Below, piece after piece: positions 34,112 through 41,813 of a stretch of 43,288 nt of DNA. Below the pieces are notes generated by a model. That model was not told the origin of the DNA. It saw only the letters and a list, made by a program, of their open reading frames with translations, and did no database searches. Positions within the stretch are counted from its first letter, which is position 1, and the number at the start of each line of letters is the position of its first letter. The DNA is taken from contig JAFZZS010000006.1 in NCBI GenBank assembly GCA_017615655.1, positions 1-43,288 of the forward strand, in the 5' to 3' direction. The stretch comes from Alphaproteobacteria bacterium (GTDB taxonomy: Bacteria > Pseudomonadota > Alphaproteobacteria > Rs-D84). The translations under genes were made by a program, and so were the position numbers.

Positions 34112-36836
34112 TTTCAACCTGATCTGTTGTTGGTTCTTGGTCTTCGTCTGACCCATCTGATTCAATAGATATCGCGGACATAACCTTTTCATTTTCGGCG
34201 GTACGGAACAACGTTACCCCGGCCGTACTACGTCCAGCAATACGAATATCTGATGCAGGTGTCCGAATTATCTTGCCACCATCGGTTACCATTATAACAT
34301 CATTTTCATCTTTTACCGGGAACGAACCAGCAACCGCAGTATTTTTACCACCAAGTTTAATATTTGCGAATCCGCCACCACCACGATGTGTTAGGCGATA
34401 TTCATATGAACTTGTCCGTTTTCCAAATCCATTTTCAGAAATAGTCAATATAAATTCTTCTTTGACCGCCAATTCTGCCATCTTGGTATCATCCAAAACA
34501 AGCGTTGTTGCTTCTTCTTCGGTATCTGCTTCTTCTTCAATACCTGTCGCTGCGCGACGTGCTGCACGACTTTGCTTGACGTATGCTGCACGAACTGAAG
34601 AATCAGATTCGCCACGATTCAACATGGACATTCCGATAATTTTATCATCTTTACCAAGTGTGATACCACGAACACCCGTTGAATTACGTCCAGCAAATAT
34701 ACGAATTTCTGGAACAGGGAATCTTATGCATCTGCCACGATATGTTGCCAAGAATACATCCTGATCTTCTGTGCAAGGTAACACGGAAACCAAACTATCA
34801 CCATCATCTAACTTCATCGCAATTTTTCCATTCGCACGAATAGAATCAAAATCGGACATGCGATTTCTGCGTACAGTACCAGATGCGGTAACAAACATCA
34901 AGAAATGTTCCTTGCCAGAATTTTTTACACGTTCTACGTCTTCTTCGGAAACCGGTAAAATTGCAGTTATTGTTTCATTTTCAGTTAACGGCAACAAATT
35001 GACCAGTGGACGTCCCTTGGCAGCGGCAGCCGCTTCTGGTAACTTATAAGTTTTCAATTTATAGCACAACCCACGTGACGAGAAGAACAACAATGGCGTA
35101 TGTGTGTTTGCAACAAATACTTGGACAACATAATCATCGTCTTTGGTTGTCATTGCGTTACGCCCCTTGCCACCACGTTTTTGCGCACGATATGTATCCA
35201 ACGACACACGCTTGATATAACCAGTATTAGAAACTGTAACGACCATATCTTCGCGTGCGATTAAATCTTCGATATCAATATCTATTTCCGCATCAGAAAT
35301 TTCTGTTCTGCGTGGTGATGCCCAATTATCGCGTACAGCCGTTGTTTCATCGCGAATAATTTGAATAATGCGTTCATGCGATGCCAATATATCTAACAGA
35401 TCGCGTATCTGACCGCCCAATTCAACCAAATCAGCGTGCAATTTATCACGTTCCAAACCAGTCAAACGATGCAATTGTAATTCCAAAATTGCCTTTGCCT
35501 GATCTTCTGACATATAGAACATTCCGTCTTTATATTCTGTATTTGGATCATCAATAAGTTGAATATAATTTTCAATATCAGACGCGCGCCATCCACGTGA
35601 AACAAGCGCAGTCCTGGCATCTTCAGGGCTTGCCGAAGATTTGATAAGTTCAATAACTTCGTCTAAATTACCAACCGCAACTGATAACCCAAGCAAAGTG
35701 TGTGCACGATTACGCGCCTTGTTCAAATCAAATATTGTTCTGCGACGAATAACTTCTTCACGGAATTCGATAAAAGCATCTAAAACGCCACGAACATTAA
35801 ATAACATCGGACGCCCACGGTTAAGTGCCATCATGTTTACCGGGAAATTCGTCTGCATTTCTGTGTATTGGAATAGATGATTTAAAACAACATCTGGGAT
35901 TGCGTCGCGTTTTAATTCGATAACTATGCGCAAACCTTCTTTGGACGATTCATCACGAATTTCGGCAATACCTTCGATTTTTTTATCCTTGGCCAGTTCA
36001 GCAATTTTGATAATCATTTGGGCTTTGTTAACTTGATACGGAATTTCGTCAACAACGATTGCCTCGTGATCATGGAATTTTTCTATATGCGTTTTGGCAC
36101 GAACAATAATGGAACCGCGCCCAGTAGTGTGCGCCTTGTATGCACCTGACCGGCCCATAATCATTGCACCTGTTGGGAAATCTGGTCCTGGGATAATTTG
36201 GAATAATTCATCATCAGAAATCTCACGATTATCCAATACCGCAAGGATACCATTGCAAACTTCGCCTAAATTGTATGTTGGAACATTTGTTGCCATACCA
36301 ACAGCGATACCTGATCCACCATTCACTAGAAAATTTGGAAACTTGGTCGGCAATACAACAGGTTCTTGCAATGTGCCGTCAAAATTCGGTTGCCAATCAA
36401 CGGTATCTTTATCCATATCTTCCATCAGGGTTGCACCCAATTTTGAAAGACGCGCCTCGGTATAACGCATAGCCGCAGCCTTATCACCATCACGTGAACC
36501 AAAGTTACCTTGTCCTTGGACCAACATTTCACCCATTGAAAAGTCTTGTCCCATACGGACCATAGCTTCGTAAATAGAACTATCACCATGTGGGTGATAT
36601 TTACCCATAACATCACCGACAATGCGCGCAGATTTAACCGTTGCCTTGGTCGCAGGTGCGACATCGTTCATGACATACAAAATGCGACGATGCACAGGTT
36701 TACAACCATCACGCACATCTGGCAACGCGCGATCAACAATCACTGACATTGCGTAATCCAAGAAACTTGTCCGCATTTCATGTTCAATTGAAGATTGTGG
36801 AATTTTTATTTCATTTATTGTTGTATCTATTTCTGA
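34104..36836 (-). CDS. gyrA: DNA gyrase subunit A
   Basis: 910 aa from the ATG at 36836 with AAGG just upstream. It makes and reseals the double-strand break during negative supercoiling. The catalytic Tyr is Tyr126 (AMRYTEARL). The quinolone-pocket block is [15 protein letters not shown], with Ser87 at the E. coli Ser83 position and Glu91 in place of Asp87. The GyrA-box QKRGGKGR ([16 protein letters not shown]) is present. The C-terminal domain carries an acidic insert ([19 protein letters not shown]) seen in many alphaproteobacterial GyrA proteins. It is followed by merR with overlap. Confidence 0.98.
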   Translation of the reverse strand, partial: SEIDTTINEIKIPQSSIEHEMRTSFLDYAMSVIVDRALPDVRDGCKPVHRRILYVMNDVAPATKATVKSARIVGDVMGKYHPHGDSSIYEAMVRMGQDFSMGEMLVQGQGNFGSRDGDKAAAMRYTEARLSKLGATLMEDMDKDTVDWQPNFDGTLQEPVVLPTKFPNFLVNGGSGIAVGMATNVPTYNLGEVCNGILAVLDNREISDDELFQIIPGPDFPTGAMIMGRSGAYKAHTTGRGSIIVRAKTHIEKFHDHEAIVVDEIPYQVNKAQMIIKIAELAKDKKIEGIAEIRDESSKEGLRIVIELKRDAIPDVVLNHLFQYTEMQTNFPVNMMALNRGRPMLFNVRGVLDAFIEFREEVIRRRTIFDLNKARNRAHTLLGLSVAVGNLDEVIELIKSSASPEDARTALVSRGWRASDIENYIQLIDDPNTEYKDGMFYMSEDQAKAILELQLHRLTGLERDKLHADLVELGGQIRDLLDILASHERIIQIIRDETTAVRDNWASPRRTEISDAEIDIDIEDLIAREDMVVTVSNTGYIKRVSLDTYRAQKRGGKGRNAMTTKDDDYVVQVFVANTHTPLLFFSSRGLCYKLKTYKLPEAAAAAKGRPLVNLLPLTENETITAILPVSEEDVERVKNSGKEHFLMFVTASGTVRRNRMSDFDSIRANGKIAMKLDDGDSLVSVLPCTEDQDVFLATYRGRCIRFPVPEIRIFAGRNSTGVRGITLGKDDKIIGMSMLNRGESDSSVRAAYVKQSRAARRAATGIEEEADTEEEATTLVLDDTKMAELAVKEEFILTISENGFGKRTSSYEYRLTHRGGGGFANIKLGGKNTAVAGSFPVKDENDVIMVTDGGKIIRTPASDIRIAGRSTAGVTLFRTAENEKVMSAISIESDGSDEDQEPTTDQVENG

Positions 36837-36926
36837 CATAACCTTACTCTTTCCTTGATGTTTTAACAAACCAAAGATAGCAAATTTTCTATCATTCGGT
36901 CAAGAAATAAACACTTAAAAATAGTA

Positions 36927-36955
36927 TTGACAAAACATTTTATTTGTAATATACT
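36927..36955 (+). promoter_or_regulatory. Consensus promoter for the 33-aa peptide and rpmH
   Basis: TTGACA (36927-36932), 17 bp, TATACT (36950-36955). One of the best promoter matches in the window. Predicted start near 36962, 19 nt before the small ORF. Confidence 0.85.
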
Positions 36956-36980
36956 GCTGACCATAACCAAGGGATATGTT

Positions 36981-37082
36981 ATGAAAATTTTTGGACCTTT
37001 TTGGAATTTATTTGTTGCGTTGTTTGCGTATCATTTAATTTTATTGGCCTTGCAGAAGGTAGGTTTAATAAAAAGTAAATAA
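36981..37082 (+). CDS. 33-aa hydrophobic membrane peptide upstream of rpmH
   Basis: ATG at 36981 with AGGGA 6-7 nt upstream and directly behind a consensus promoter. The product, 33 codons, is a short positively charged single-span peptide: MKIFGPFWN then a hydrophobic helix (LFVALFAYHLILLALQ) and a basic end (KVGLIKSK). It lies 55 nt before rpmH, with no terminator between, so they share the transcript. No relation to a named family is recognised. Confidence rests on promoter, ribosome binding site and amphipathic ends. Confidence 0.6.
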   Translation: MKIFGPFWNLFVALFAYHLILLALQKVGLIKSK

Positions 37083-37137
37083 AATTGTTGCGTTTTTGTA
37101 AAACGTATGATTAAATATATGCACAAAAGGATTTGAC

Positions 37138-37290
37138 ATGGCAACAAAAAGAACTTATCAACCGTCAAAAACACGCCGCGTACGCACGCATGGTTTTCGT
37201 GCACGTATGGCGACCAAGGGTGGACGCGACGTATTGAATCGTCGTCGCGCAACGGGTCGTAAAAGAATCGCGGTGACGGCCGAAAATTAA
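37138..37290 (+). CDS. rpmH: 50S ribosomal protein L34
   Basis: 50 aa ([50 protein letters not shown]), a clear L34 with the KRTYQPS start and HGFRARM core. An AAAAGG ribosome binding site is 8 nt upstream. In many bacteria rpmH precedes rnpA and yidC; here neither follows (yidC lies elsewhere in the window at 21042 with lspA). Confidence 0.97.
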   Translation: MATKRTYQPSKTRRVRTHGFRARMATKGGRDVLNRRRATGRKRIAVTAEN

Positions 37291-37291
37291 A

Positions 37292-37317
37292 AAATCGCCT
37301 TTGTGGCGGTTTTTTTT
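37292..37317 (+). terminator. Intrinsic terminator after rpmH
   Basis: AATCGCC/GGCGGTT stem with a TTTGT loop and a run of eight T residues, immediately after the rpmH stop. Confidence 0.9.
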
Positions 37318-37361
37318 ATCGGTTATATTTTGTACTTTTTGTTTTCCGAACACAAATTAAC

Positions 37362-37389
37362 TTGATTTTGGTGTAAATTAGTATATAAT
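37362..37389 (+). promoter_or_regulatory. Promoter of tRNA-Gly-tRNA-Tyr
   Basis: TTGATT (37362-37367), 16 bp, TATAAT (37384-37389). Predicted start near 37396, 14 nt before tRNA-Gly. Confidence 0.7.
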
Positions 37390-37409
37390 CGGTTTGCCTT
37401 TGAATTGTC

Positions 37410-37484
37410 GCGGGCATAGTACAAGGGCTAGTACGCAAGCCTTCCAAGCTTGATGTGCGGGTTCGAGTCCCGCTGCCCGCACCA
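37410..37484 (+). tRNA. tRNA-Gly (anticodon TCC)
   Basis: 75-nt cloverleaf: acceptor GCGGGCA/TGCCCGC, anticodon loop CTTCCAA with TCC, T-arm GCGGGTTCGAGTCCCGC, and 3' ACCA encoded. Confidence 0.96.
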
Positions 37485-37496
37485 CAAAAGAGTTCT

Positions 37497-37583
37497 GGGC
37501 GTGCGCCGGAGTTGGAGAGCCGGGGCAGACTGTAAATCTGTTGGCTTAAGCCTGAGGTGGTTCGAATCCACCCACTCCCACCA
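37497..37583 (+). tRNA. tRNA-Tyr (anticodon GTA) with unusual 5' half
   Basis: 87-nt class II tRNA with anticodon loop CTGTAAA (GTA), a long variable arm (TGGCTTAAGCCTGA), T-arm GGTGGTTCGAATCCACC and encoded CCA. The acceptor GGGCGTG pairs with CACTCCC except for a C:U mismatch at pair 4:69, and position 8 is C rather than the near-universal U. It may still be functional, with tRNA-Gly co-transcribed. A copy of its 3' end lies at 37755-37772. Confidence 0.88.
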
Positions 37584-37590
37584 AAATAAG

Positions 37591-37616
37591 AAATGACCCA
37601 AACGGGTCATTTTTTA
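37591..37616 (+). terminator. Intrinsic terminator of the tRNA-Gly-tRNA-Tyr unit
   Basis: AAATGACCC/GGGTCATTT stem, 4-nt loop, followed by T6ATTTT. The same stem sequence is reused after the L,D-transpeptidase-like gene (41517). Confidence 0.92.
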
Positions 37617-37626
37617 TTTTGTCAAA

Positions 37627-37772
37627 GGAAGTGGGTGGATCGGTGCGAACGAAGTGCAGCACCAATACGAGAATACTCAATTAGAAAAATCATAAAAACG
37701 GAGTTTTTGCCCCAACGAGTTTTTATAGATTTTTCTTATTGTGTATCGAGGCCACACCCACTCCCACCAAAA
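37627..37772. repeat. Palindromic element ending in a copy of the tRNA-Tyr 3' end
   Basis: The ends are inverted relative to each other: GGAAGTGGGTGG (37627-37638) against CACACCCACTCCC (37753-37765). The centre forms a long hairpin, AGAAAAATCATAAAAAC (37683-37699) with GTTTTTATAGATTTTTCT (37719-37736). The right end contains CACCCACTCCCACCAAAA (37755-37772), an exact 18-nt direct repeat of the tRNA-Tyr 3' end at 37569-37586. No gene is seen. It resembles a small non-autonomous palindromic element or an integration scar at a tRNA gene. The remaining stretch to 37987 holds one more terminator and otherwise nothing recognised. Confidence 0.6.
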
Positions 37773-37777
37773 GATAC

Positions 37778-37803
37778 ACCGCACTATAAAAGTGCGGTTT
37801 TTC
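37778..37803 (+). terminator. Terminator-like hairpin behind the palindromic element
   Basis: ACCGCACT/AGTGCGGT stem with a 5-nt loop and T5. It follows the tRNA-Tyr 3'-end copy just as a terminator follows the real tRNA, suggesting that a tRNA plus terminator unit was duplicated or split. Confidence 0.75.
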
Positions 37804-37987
37804 TTTGGATTTTTAATATCTGCACAGGTTCGAAAATACCGTATCCTAAAAACATTAATTTTTACCAATCTTCGAACAGCCAAGTTTTTCAAGGGTTTGC
37901 CCCGTTCGAACCCACCGAGGCGATTTTATTTTATAATCTATATATTCTGTGATATAATTTAATACATGAAAATAAAAGGCATAATTT

Positions 37988-38755
37988 ATGAATAAATTGA
38001 TAAAATCTTTTGAAAAAAATTCTTTACCGAATGATATGTTAAAAGATATTTATGGCATATCAAACAAGGAACGTTTTGATTGTATATTTGTTGCTCCATC
38101 GTGGACACCAGATAAGATTTTTGATAAAAAAATCAAAGTAAAACAAATTTTTTCTGGCAGATTTGCAAACACATTTAACATAAAACACAATAAAAAAAAT
38201 TATTTATTTATCACATTACAAATTGGTGCGCCAAATATAATAGATTTTTGCCTACTATGTTATAAAGCTCATTGTGATAACTTTGTGTTTATTGGTTCTG
38301 TTGGTGCATTAGTGCCGGAAGTTAAGGTTGGTGATATTATTGTTCCTGAATATGCGATTTCTGGAAATGGTGCCACACTATATTTACATGACAAATTAGA
38401 TTCACAAAATATATTTGAAAAAATATATTCAACAAAAAAATTAAATAAGCAAATTGTTAGTATTTGTCATGATAAAAACATAAAAGTTTTAAATATCCCT
38501 GTAATTTCTATGGATAGCGTAATGTCTGAATACCTGCATTTGAACGAATTCAGAACAATGGGGGCAAAAGCGATAGAAATGGAAACAGCAACTTTCTTTG
38601 GGTGTATAAAAAAGATAAAGAAAAACGCATCTGCATTGTTGGTTGTTTCAGATAACTCTGCAACAGGCGAACATCTGATTGGCAGAACAGAAGAAGATAA
38701 AAAGCATTACCATAATGTTAGAAAACAAATTGGTGATATTTTATTAAGTATTTAA
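37988..38755 (+). CDS. Nucleoside phosphorylase-family protein (PNP/UDP, MTAN-like)
   Basis: 255 aa. Family blocks: FVFIGSVGALVPEVKVGDIIVPEYAISGNGA (phosphate/ribose-site strand and loop), the substrate-binding MGAKAIEMETATFFGCI and ALLVVSDNSATGEHL. These belong to the trimeric PNP/UDP superfamily that cleaves N-glycosidic bonds of nucleosides; the base specificity is not clear. The start has an AAAGG site 8 nt upstream, and a TATAAT lies at 37953. It is richer in Lys, Asn and Ile codons (AAA, AAT, ATA) than its neighbours and sits behind a tRNA-linked repeat, so recent acquisition is possible. No second gene follows on this strand. Confidence 0.85.
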   Translation: MNKLIKSFEKNSLPNDMLKDIYGISNKERFDCIFVAPSWTPDKIFDKKIKVKQIFSGRFANTFNIKHNKKNYLFITLQIGAPNIIDFCLLCYKAHCDNFVFIGSVGALVPEVKVGDIIVPEYAISGNGATLYLHDKLDSQNIFEKIYSTKKLNKQIVSICHDKNIKVLNIPVISMDSVMSEYLHLNEFRTMGAKAIEMETATFFGCIKKIKKNASALLVVSDNSATGEHLIGRTEEDKKHYHNVRKQIGDILLSI

Positions 38756-38877
38756 CCATTTCTCTTTAAACTCTTTTACCTGTTTCATTAAATCAGTAAA
38801 CTCTTGTTTGTTTTCTGCTCGATTTGTGCAAGCTGATTCTCACCAGGTAAACGTGACGACAAAATTAATCCTTGCAT
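38744..38877 (-). pseudogene. Possible frameshifted small gene remnant
   Basis: An ATG at 38877 overlaps the end of the upstream 72-aa ORF. It reads MQGLILSSRLPGENQLAQIEQ, then meets a stop after 29 codons. After a one-base shift near 38818 the reading continues as AENKQEFTDLMKQVKEFKEKW to a stop at 38744, inside the end of the phosphorylase gene. The two halves have similar helical composition, suggesting one broken gene of about 45 codons. It could also be chance. Confidence 0.3.
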
Positions 38878-39083
38878 ATTTTATGGTTCAGGTGATCTAA
38901 ATATGTGGTTGCTTGATTCAGGTTATTTATTGCCAAATTCAAATCGCGTTTTACATCGGTTGAGACATCTTTTATATTGCTTAATATATGTTTTGCAATA
39001 GAAACAACATCTTTGGTTTCGGTTATAATTTCGGAAACACTAAATTGTTTGGTATTTACAATATTTGATTTAATGTTTTTCAT
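38865..39083 (-). CDS. Small helical hypothetical protein
   Basis: 72 aa with a GGGGG ribosome binding site 5 nt upstream. No signal peptide or membrane span. Almost the whole length is predicted helix (SVSEIITETKDVVSIAKHILSNIKDVSTDVKRDLNLAINNLNQATTYLDHLNHKI) with a coiled-coil-like hydrophobic spacing. Lies 19 nt after the TfoX-N gene on the same strand. No family recognised; it could be a dimerising partner or a small antitoxin-like protein. Confidence 0.5.
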   Translation of the reverse strand: MKNIKSNIVNTKQFSVSEIITETKDVVSIAKHILSNIKDVSTDVKRDLNLAINNLNQATTYLDHLNHKICKD

Positions 39084-39102
39084 TTTTACCCCCTGGGGTT
39101 AT

Positions 39103-39417
39103 TTATTTTTTCTTTTTGAGCGCTGGTAATTCATCATAAAGTTTATTAAACACTCGTGTTAATAATTCAGAATTTTCAACATCAGGTATCATAATCATTG
39201 GTCGCCCACCATCGTATGGTATTTCCATTGTTGCATGTGGTATGATTTTCAATATCGATTCGGTGGGCTTTACCAGTAATCTGTTATCGTAAATTCCGCC
39301 AATTATTTTCCCATGATAATAAATTATAAATTCGCCCATCATTGCACGATAAGTTATATCCGGCAACATTGATAATTGCCCCAACACAAATTCTAAAAAA
39401 TCTTTACTGGATGCCAT
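39103..39417 (-). CDS. TfoX N-terminal domain protein
   Basis: 104 aa, a single TfoX-N domain: the ITYRAMMGEFIIYYHGKIIGGIYDNRLLVKPT block and the PYDGGRPMIMIPDVEN stretch are typical. In gamma-proteobacteria the full TfoX/Sxy links competence regulation to CRP; stand-alone N domains occur widely with unknown roles. It ends in a Lys-rich tail. It precedes the 72-aa gene, and is divergent from the exported repeat protein at 39494. Confidence 0.82.
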   Translation of the reverse strand: MASSKDFLEFVLGQLSMLPDITYRAMMGEFIIYYHGKIIGGIYDNRLLVKPTESILKIIPHATMEIPYDGGRPMIMIPDVENSELLTRVFNKLYDELPALKKKK

Positions 39418-39460
39418 GGGCGCATTATACCAAGATTATTTATAAAATCAATTTAACCAC

Positions 39461-39489
39461 TTGTTCAGTTTTCACAATTATGATATAAT
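39461..39489 (+). promoter_or_regulatory. Promoter giving a leaderless mRNA for the exported cassette
   Basis: TTGTTC (39461-39466), 17 bp, perfect TATAAT (39484-39489). The start expected 7 nt after the -10 falls at the ATG at 39494 or the next ATG at 39497, so the transcript would be leaderless. No Shine-Dalgarno is present. Confidence 0.7.
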
Positions 39490-39493
39490 TCAG

Positions 39494-40450
39494 ATGATGT
39501 CTTGGATAACATATAGATTGTATTGTTTATTTTGTATTGGTATCTGTTTACCTATTATTTCACGTGCGGATGAAAACACTTTGATTTATGGCTTACAAAA
39601 TACTTATTCTGCCTGTATAGGAATTGATGACGCATTGTCTGATTTAAAAAAAATGGCCGGAATCAATACCGCAATAACTGGTATTGGTACCGGACTTGGC
39701 GTTGGTGCAACAGTCGTTGGTGTGGTTAAATCAAAACGCGACCAAGAAATTGATGAAATTGTATCTGAACTTGATTCTATGGGTGCAATTGAAATCAAAT
39801 CTGAATCGCAGTTATACGATGTGCTAGCTGCGGCCTTTGATGAAACAGGTTTACCTCAGGGGCATGACATGGCCAAGGCACTCCGCCAAGAGAAAGAACG
39901 TAAAGAGCAACAATCGAAAAAACTTGGTAATTGGCGCACTGGTTTACTAGCTGGCAATACTGCAACAAACATTGCGGGGGCGATTATCGCCAGTAAAAAT
40001 CGTGCAGATGGCGATTTGCAAAATCAAATTAATAATTGTAAAAATGCGGTTACAGAATTGCGTCGTATTAAAGCCCAGGCGCGTTTAGATGGTATAGATA
40101 CATCAGAGGCGGATAAAATAATTTCTGCATGCGATGGTTTTGAAACAGCAGATATAACTAAAATAAATCAACGTGCAAAAGGCGCAATGGTATCAAGTAT
40201 TGTTGGCGCCACAACTGGTATTACAGGAACAATTACTAGTGCTGCTGCAAACAGCGATAACGTCCGTTCACAAAAAGATGAAAAGGGCGGACGCACAGAT
40301 AAAGAAAAAAATTTGAACACTACATCAAATGTACTAGCAGGCACATCAACAGTGGCATCTGCAACGGCCACGGTGTTCAATGCCACACAAATCAAGGCAA
40401 TTAAAGACATTGCAACAATTGCCACACAATGCACCGAGGCGTTAAAATGA
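39494..40450 (+). CDS. Exported protein with four glycine/alanine/threonine-rich hydrophobic hairpins
   Basis: 318 aa from the ATG at 39494. A signal peptide (ends ...PIISRA) is followed by helices with charged residues. Four Gly/Ala/Thr-rich membrane-like segments of 25-30 residues lie between them: AGINTAITGIGTGLGVGATVVGVV, TGLLAGNTATNIAGAIIAS, GAMVSSIVGATTGITGTITSAAA and NVLAGTSTVASATATVF. Cys residues precede several of them (ACIGID, NNCKNAV, SACDGF, TQCTEAL). The layout suggests a four-fold repeat of amphipathic helix plus glycine-zipper hairpin, as in proteins that insert into or fold against membranes. Similar to the fragment at 1-237. It overlaps the next gene by 4 nt (ATGA). Confidence 0.7.
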   Translation: MMSWITYRLYCLFCIGICLPIISRADENTLIYGLQNTYSACIGIDDALSDLKKMAGINTAITGIGTGLGVGATVVGVVKSKRDQEIDEIVSELDSMGAIEIKSESQLYDVLAAAFDETGLPQGHDMAKALRQEKERKEQQSKKLGNWRTGLLAGNTATNIAGAIIASKNRADGDLQNQINNCKNAVTELRRIKAQARLDGIDTSEADKIISACDGFETADITKINQRAKGAMVSSIVGATTGITGTITSAAANSDNVRSQKDEKGGRTDKEKNLNTTSNVLAGTSTVASATATVFNATQIKAIKDIATIATQCTEALK

Positions 40451-41514
40451 GAAAATTTTTAATTGCTTTTTTTGTCGCAATGTTTTCTGTGTGCACCTAT
40501 GCGGCAGACGACCCAAAAATTGTACTGTTTGAAGTAAATGGTAAAGTATTTTATGTCCAAGATGAAAAATTACTAGAAAACCTTATCAAATCAGATTCAT
40601 GTATAGGTGGCGTGTCCGAAGGGGATATATTAAAACTTTATGATATACTTTATGGTGCGTGCGAAGACGGAATTGCATCTATGATAAATCAATCAAATTT
40701 GGATAAACTTACAAAAGTATCATTAAAGGCCGACCAAAAACTTAGAAATATTGCCGCAAGACTTGCTGTATCTAAACGTACATCTATGCCTATAAATGAT
40801 AGATTAGAAATTGTATCTAATGCACTGAATAACTGCATCATCGACAAAGAAATGTTAATAGAAACATTAACTAAAAACCAAACAACGACCAGCATGCAAA
40901 TTGTTGCGAATATTGATGAATGTATCAAACAGATAGATATTTTTACGAATATAAATGGTAATAATAATAGTTGCCCACTAACAATTAGTGTCCCGGATAT
41001 AAAGTATATTGAAAACATCTTGGATCTTAATACATCGTATCGTTTAAAAAATTTTGCCTTTCCAACAAGTGGCCAAATAAACAAAAATAAAGTAATAGTT
41101 TTTAATGGTAATGTACTTGTGGCGTGCGAAAATAATAAACCTGTTCATTTGGTAAGGCCAACATTTTCTGGACGCGAAGCATGTCAAAATGGCCAATATC
41201 AAAATGTTATGGGGTCTGGGGGAACACCAAATGGAATTTATGTAATACGCGAACAAGATATTCAAACACTACCCGAAAAAGATAGAATTTCATGGGGTAA
41301 ATACCGAGTGCCACTTATTCCCGCTCAACAAACAGATACATTTAGACGAACTAATCTTTATCTGCACGGAACAACTGATCCAAATAAACATCGCAGTGGT
41401 GGATGCATAAGTCTTGGTATAGCCATAGATAAATTTATCGAAACCGGTTTTATAACAGGTGTAGTTCCGCTAATTGTTAATACTGGGACAGTGTATCAAG
41501 ATTGGTTACTTTAA
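40447..41514 (+). CDS. Exported L,D-transpeptidase-like (YkuD-type) protein
   Basis: 355 aa with signal peptide (MRKFLIAFFVAMFSVCTYA). Residues up to about 200 are helical and not recognised. The C-terminal 140 residues look like a YkuD/L,D-transpeptidase domain: KVIVFNGNVLVACENNKP, a GTPNGIYVI strand in the TPxGxF position, and the catalytic motif LYLHGTTDPNKHRSGGCISLG, which has the H...SxGCI order with Cys as nucleophile. L,D-transpeptidases cross-link or edit peptidoglycan in the periplasm; related DUF2778 toxins attack it. The ATGA overlap with the previous gene shows translational coupling, so the pair should act together. Confidence 0.75.
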   Translation: MRKFLIAFFVAMFSVCTYAADDPKIVLFEVNGKVFYVQDEKLLENLIKSDSCIGGVSEGDILKLYDILYGACEDGIASMINQSNLDKLTKVSLKADQKLRNIAARLAVSKRTSMPINDRLEIVSNALNNCIIDKEMLIETLTKNQTTTSMQIVANIDECIKQIDIFTNINGNNNSCPLTISVPDIKYIENILDLNTSYRLKNFAFPTSGQINKNKVIVFNGNVLVACENNKPVHLVRPTFSGREACQNGQYQNVMGSGGTPNGIYVIREQDIQTLPEKDRISWGKYRVPLIPAQQTDTFRRTNLYLHGTTDPNKHRSGGCISLGIAIDKFIETGFITGVVPLIVNTGTVYQDWLL

Positions 41515-41516
41515 AA

Positions 41517-41540
41517 AAAATGACCCATTTGGGTCATTTT
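41517..41540 (+). terminator. Terminator after the exported cassette
   Basis: AAAATGACCC/GGGTCATTTT, 10-bp stem with a 4-nt loop and T-run, directly after the stop. Same stem as the tRNA-Tyr terminator at 37591. Confidence 0.92.
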
Positions 41541-41568
41541 CTAAGATTACCAAGCATATTTGACATAA

Positions 41569-41682
41569 TTACAATATACGCCCAAAAAATCCGCCATCAA
41601 TTGCCAATGTTAACAGTATCCACCACCATGACCAATTAACAACTTTTGCCAATTTTAATATGATAAATATAAGTGTAAACAT
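41569..41682 (-). CDS. 37-aa tryptophan-rich membrane peptide
   Basis: ORF of 37 codons with an ATG at 41682 and a GGAGT ribosome binding site about 6 nt upstream. The product is one hydrophobic helix with a WSWWW motif (MFTLIFIILKLAKVVNWSWWW then ILLTLAIDGG). This VxxWSWWW pattern recalls small phage- and bacterial membrane peptides related to the transmembrane Fragile-X-F type family. Its own promoter is consensus (41709-41737). The next gene on this strand is far away, so it is a single-gene unit. Confidence 0.6.
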   Translation of the reverse strand: MFTLIFIILKLAKVVNWSWWWILLTLAIDGGFFGRIL

Positions 41683-41708
41683 TTTTTACTCCTTTGTGAT
41701 ACATTGTG

Positions 41709-41737
41709 ATTATATTCCAATATAAAATCTTTTGCAA
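41709..41737 (-). promoter_or_regulatory. Consensus promoter for the 37-aa peptide
   Basis: Minus strand TTGCAA (41737-41732), 17 bp, perfect TATAAT (41714-41709). Predicted start near 41702, about 20 nt before the ATG. Confidence 0.75.
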
Positions 41738-41813
41738 CCAATCAATTATAGTTTTATAAAAGCCTTTATTTTTACAATATGCAATTATATACTTTGAAAA
41801 AAAGGGGGTATTT

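Noticed and set aside
36563..36610. Quinolone resistance in GyrA (Glu91, Ser88 in the QRDR)
   Set aside because: Ser is kept at the main resistance position and Glu for Asp is a natural variant in many species; no claim of resistance can be made.
37593..37952. 119-aa plus-strand ORF after tRNA-Tyr
   Set aside because: It crosses a terminator and the palindromic element; the peptide has no coherent composition and is best explained by repeat DNA.
39461..39493. TTG start of the exported repeat protein at 39461
   Set aside because: The TTG is the -35 element of the promoter, so this segment is not in the mRNA.
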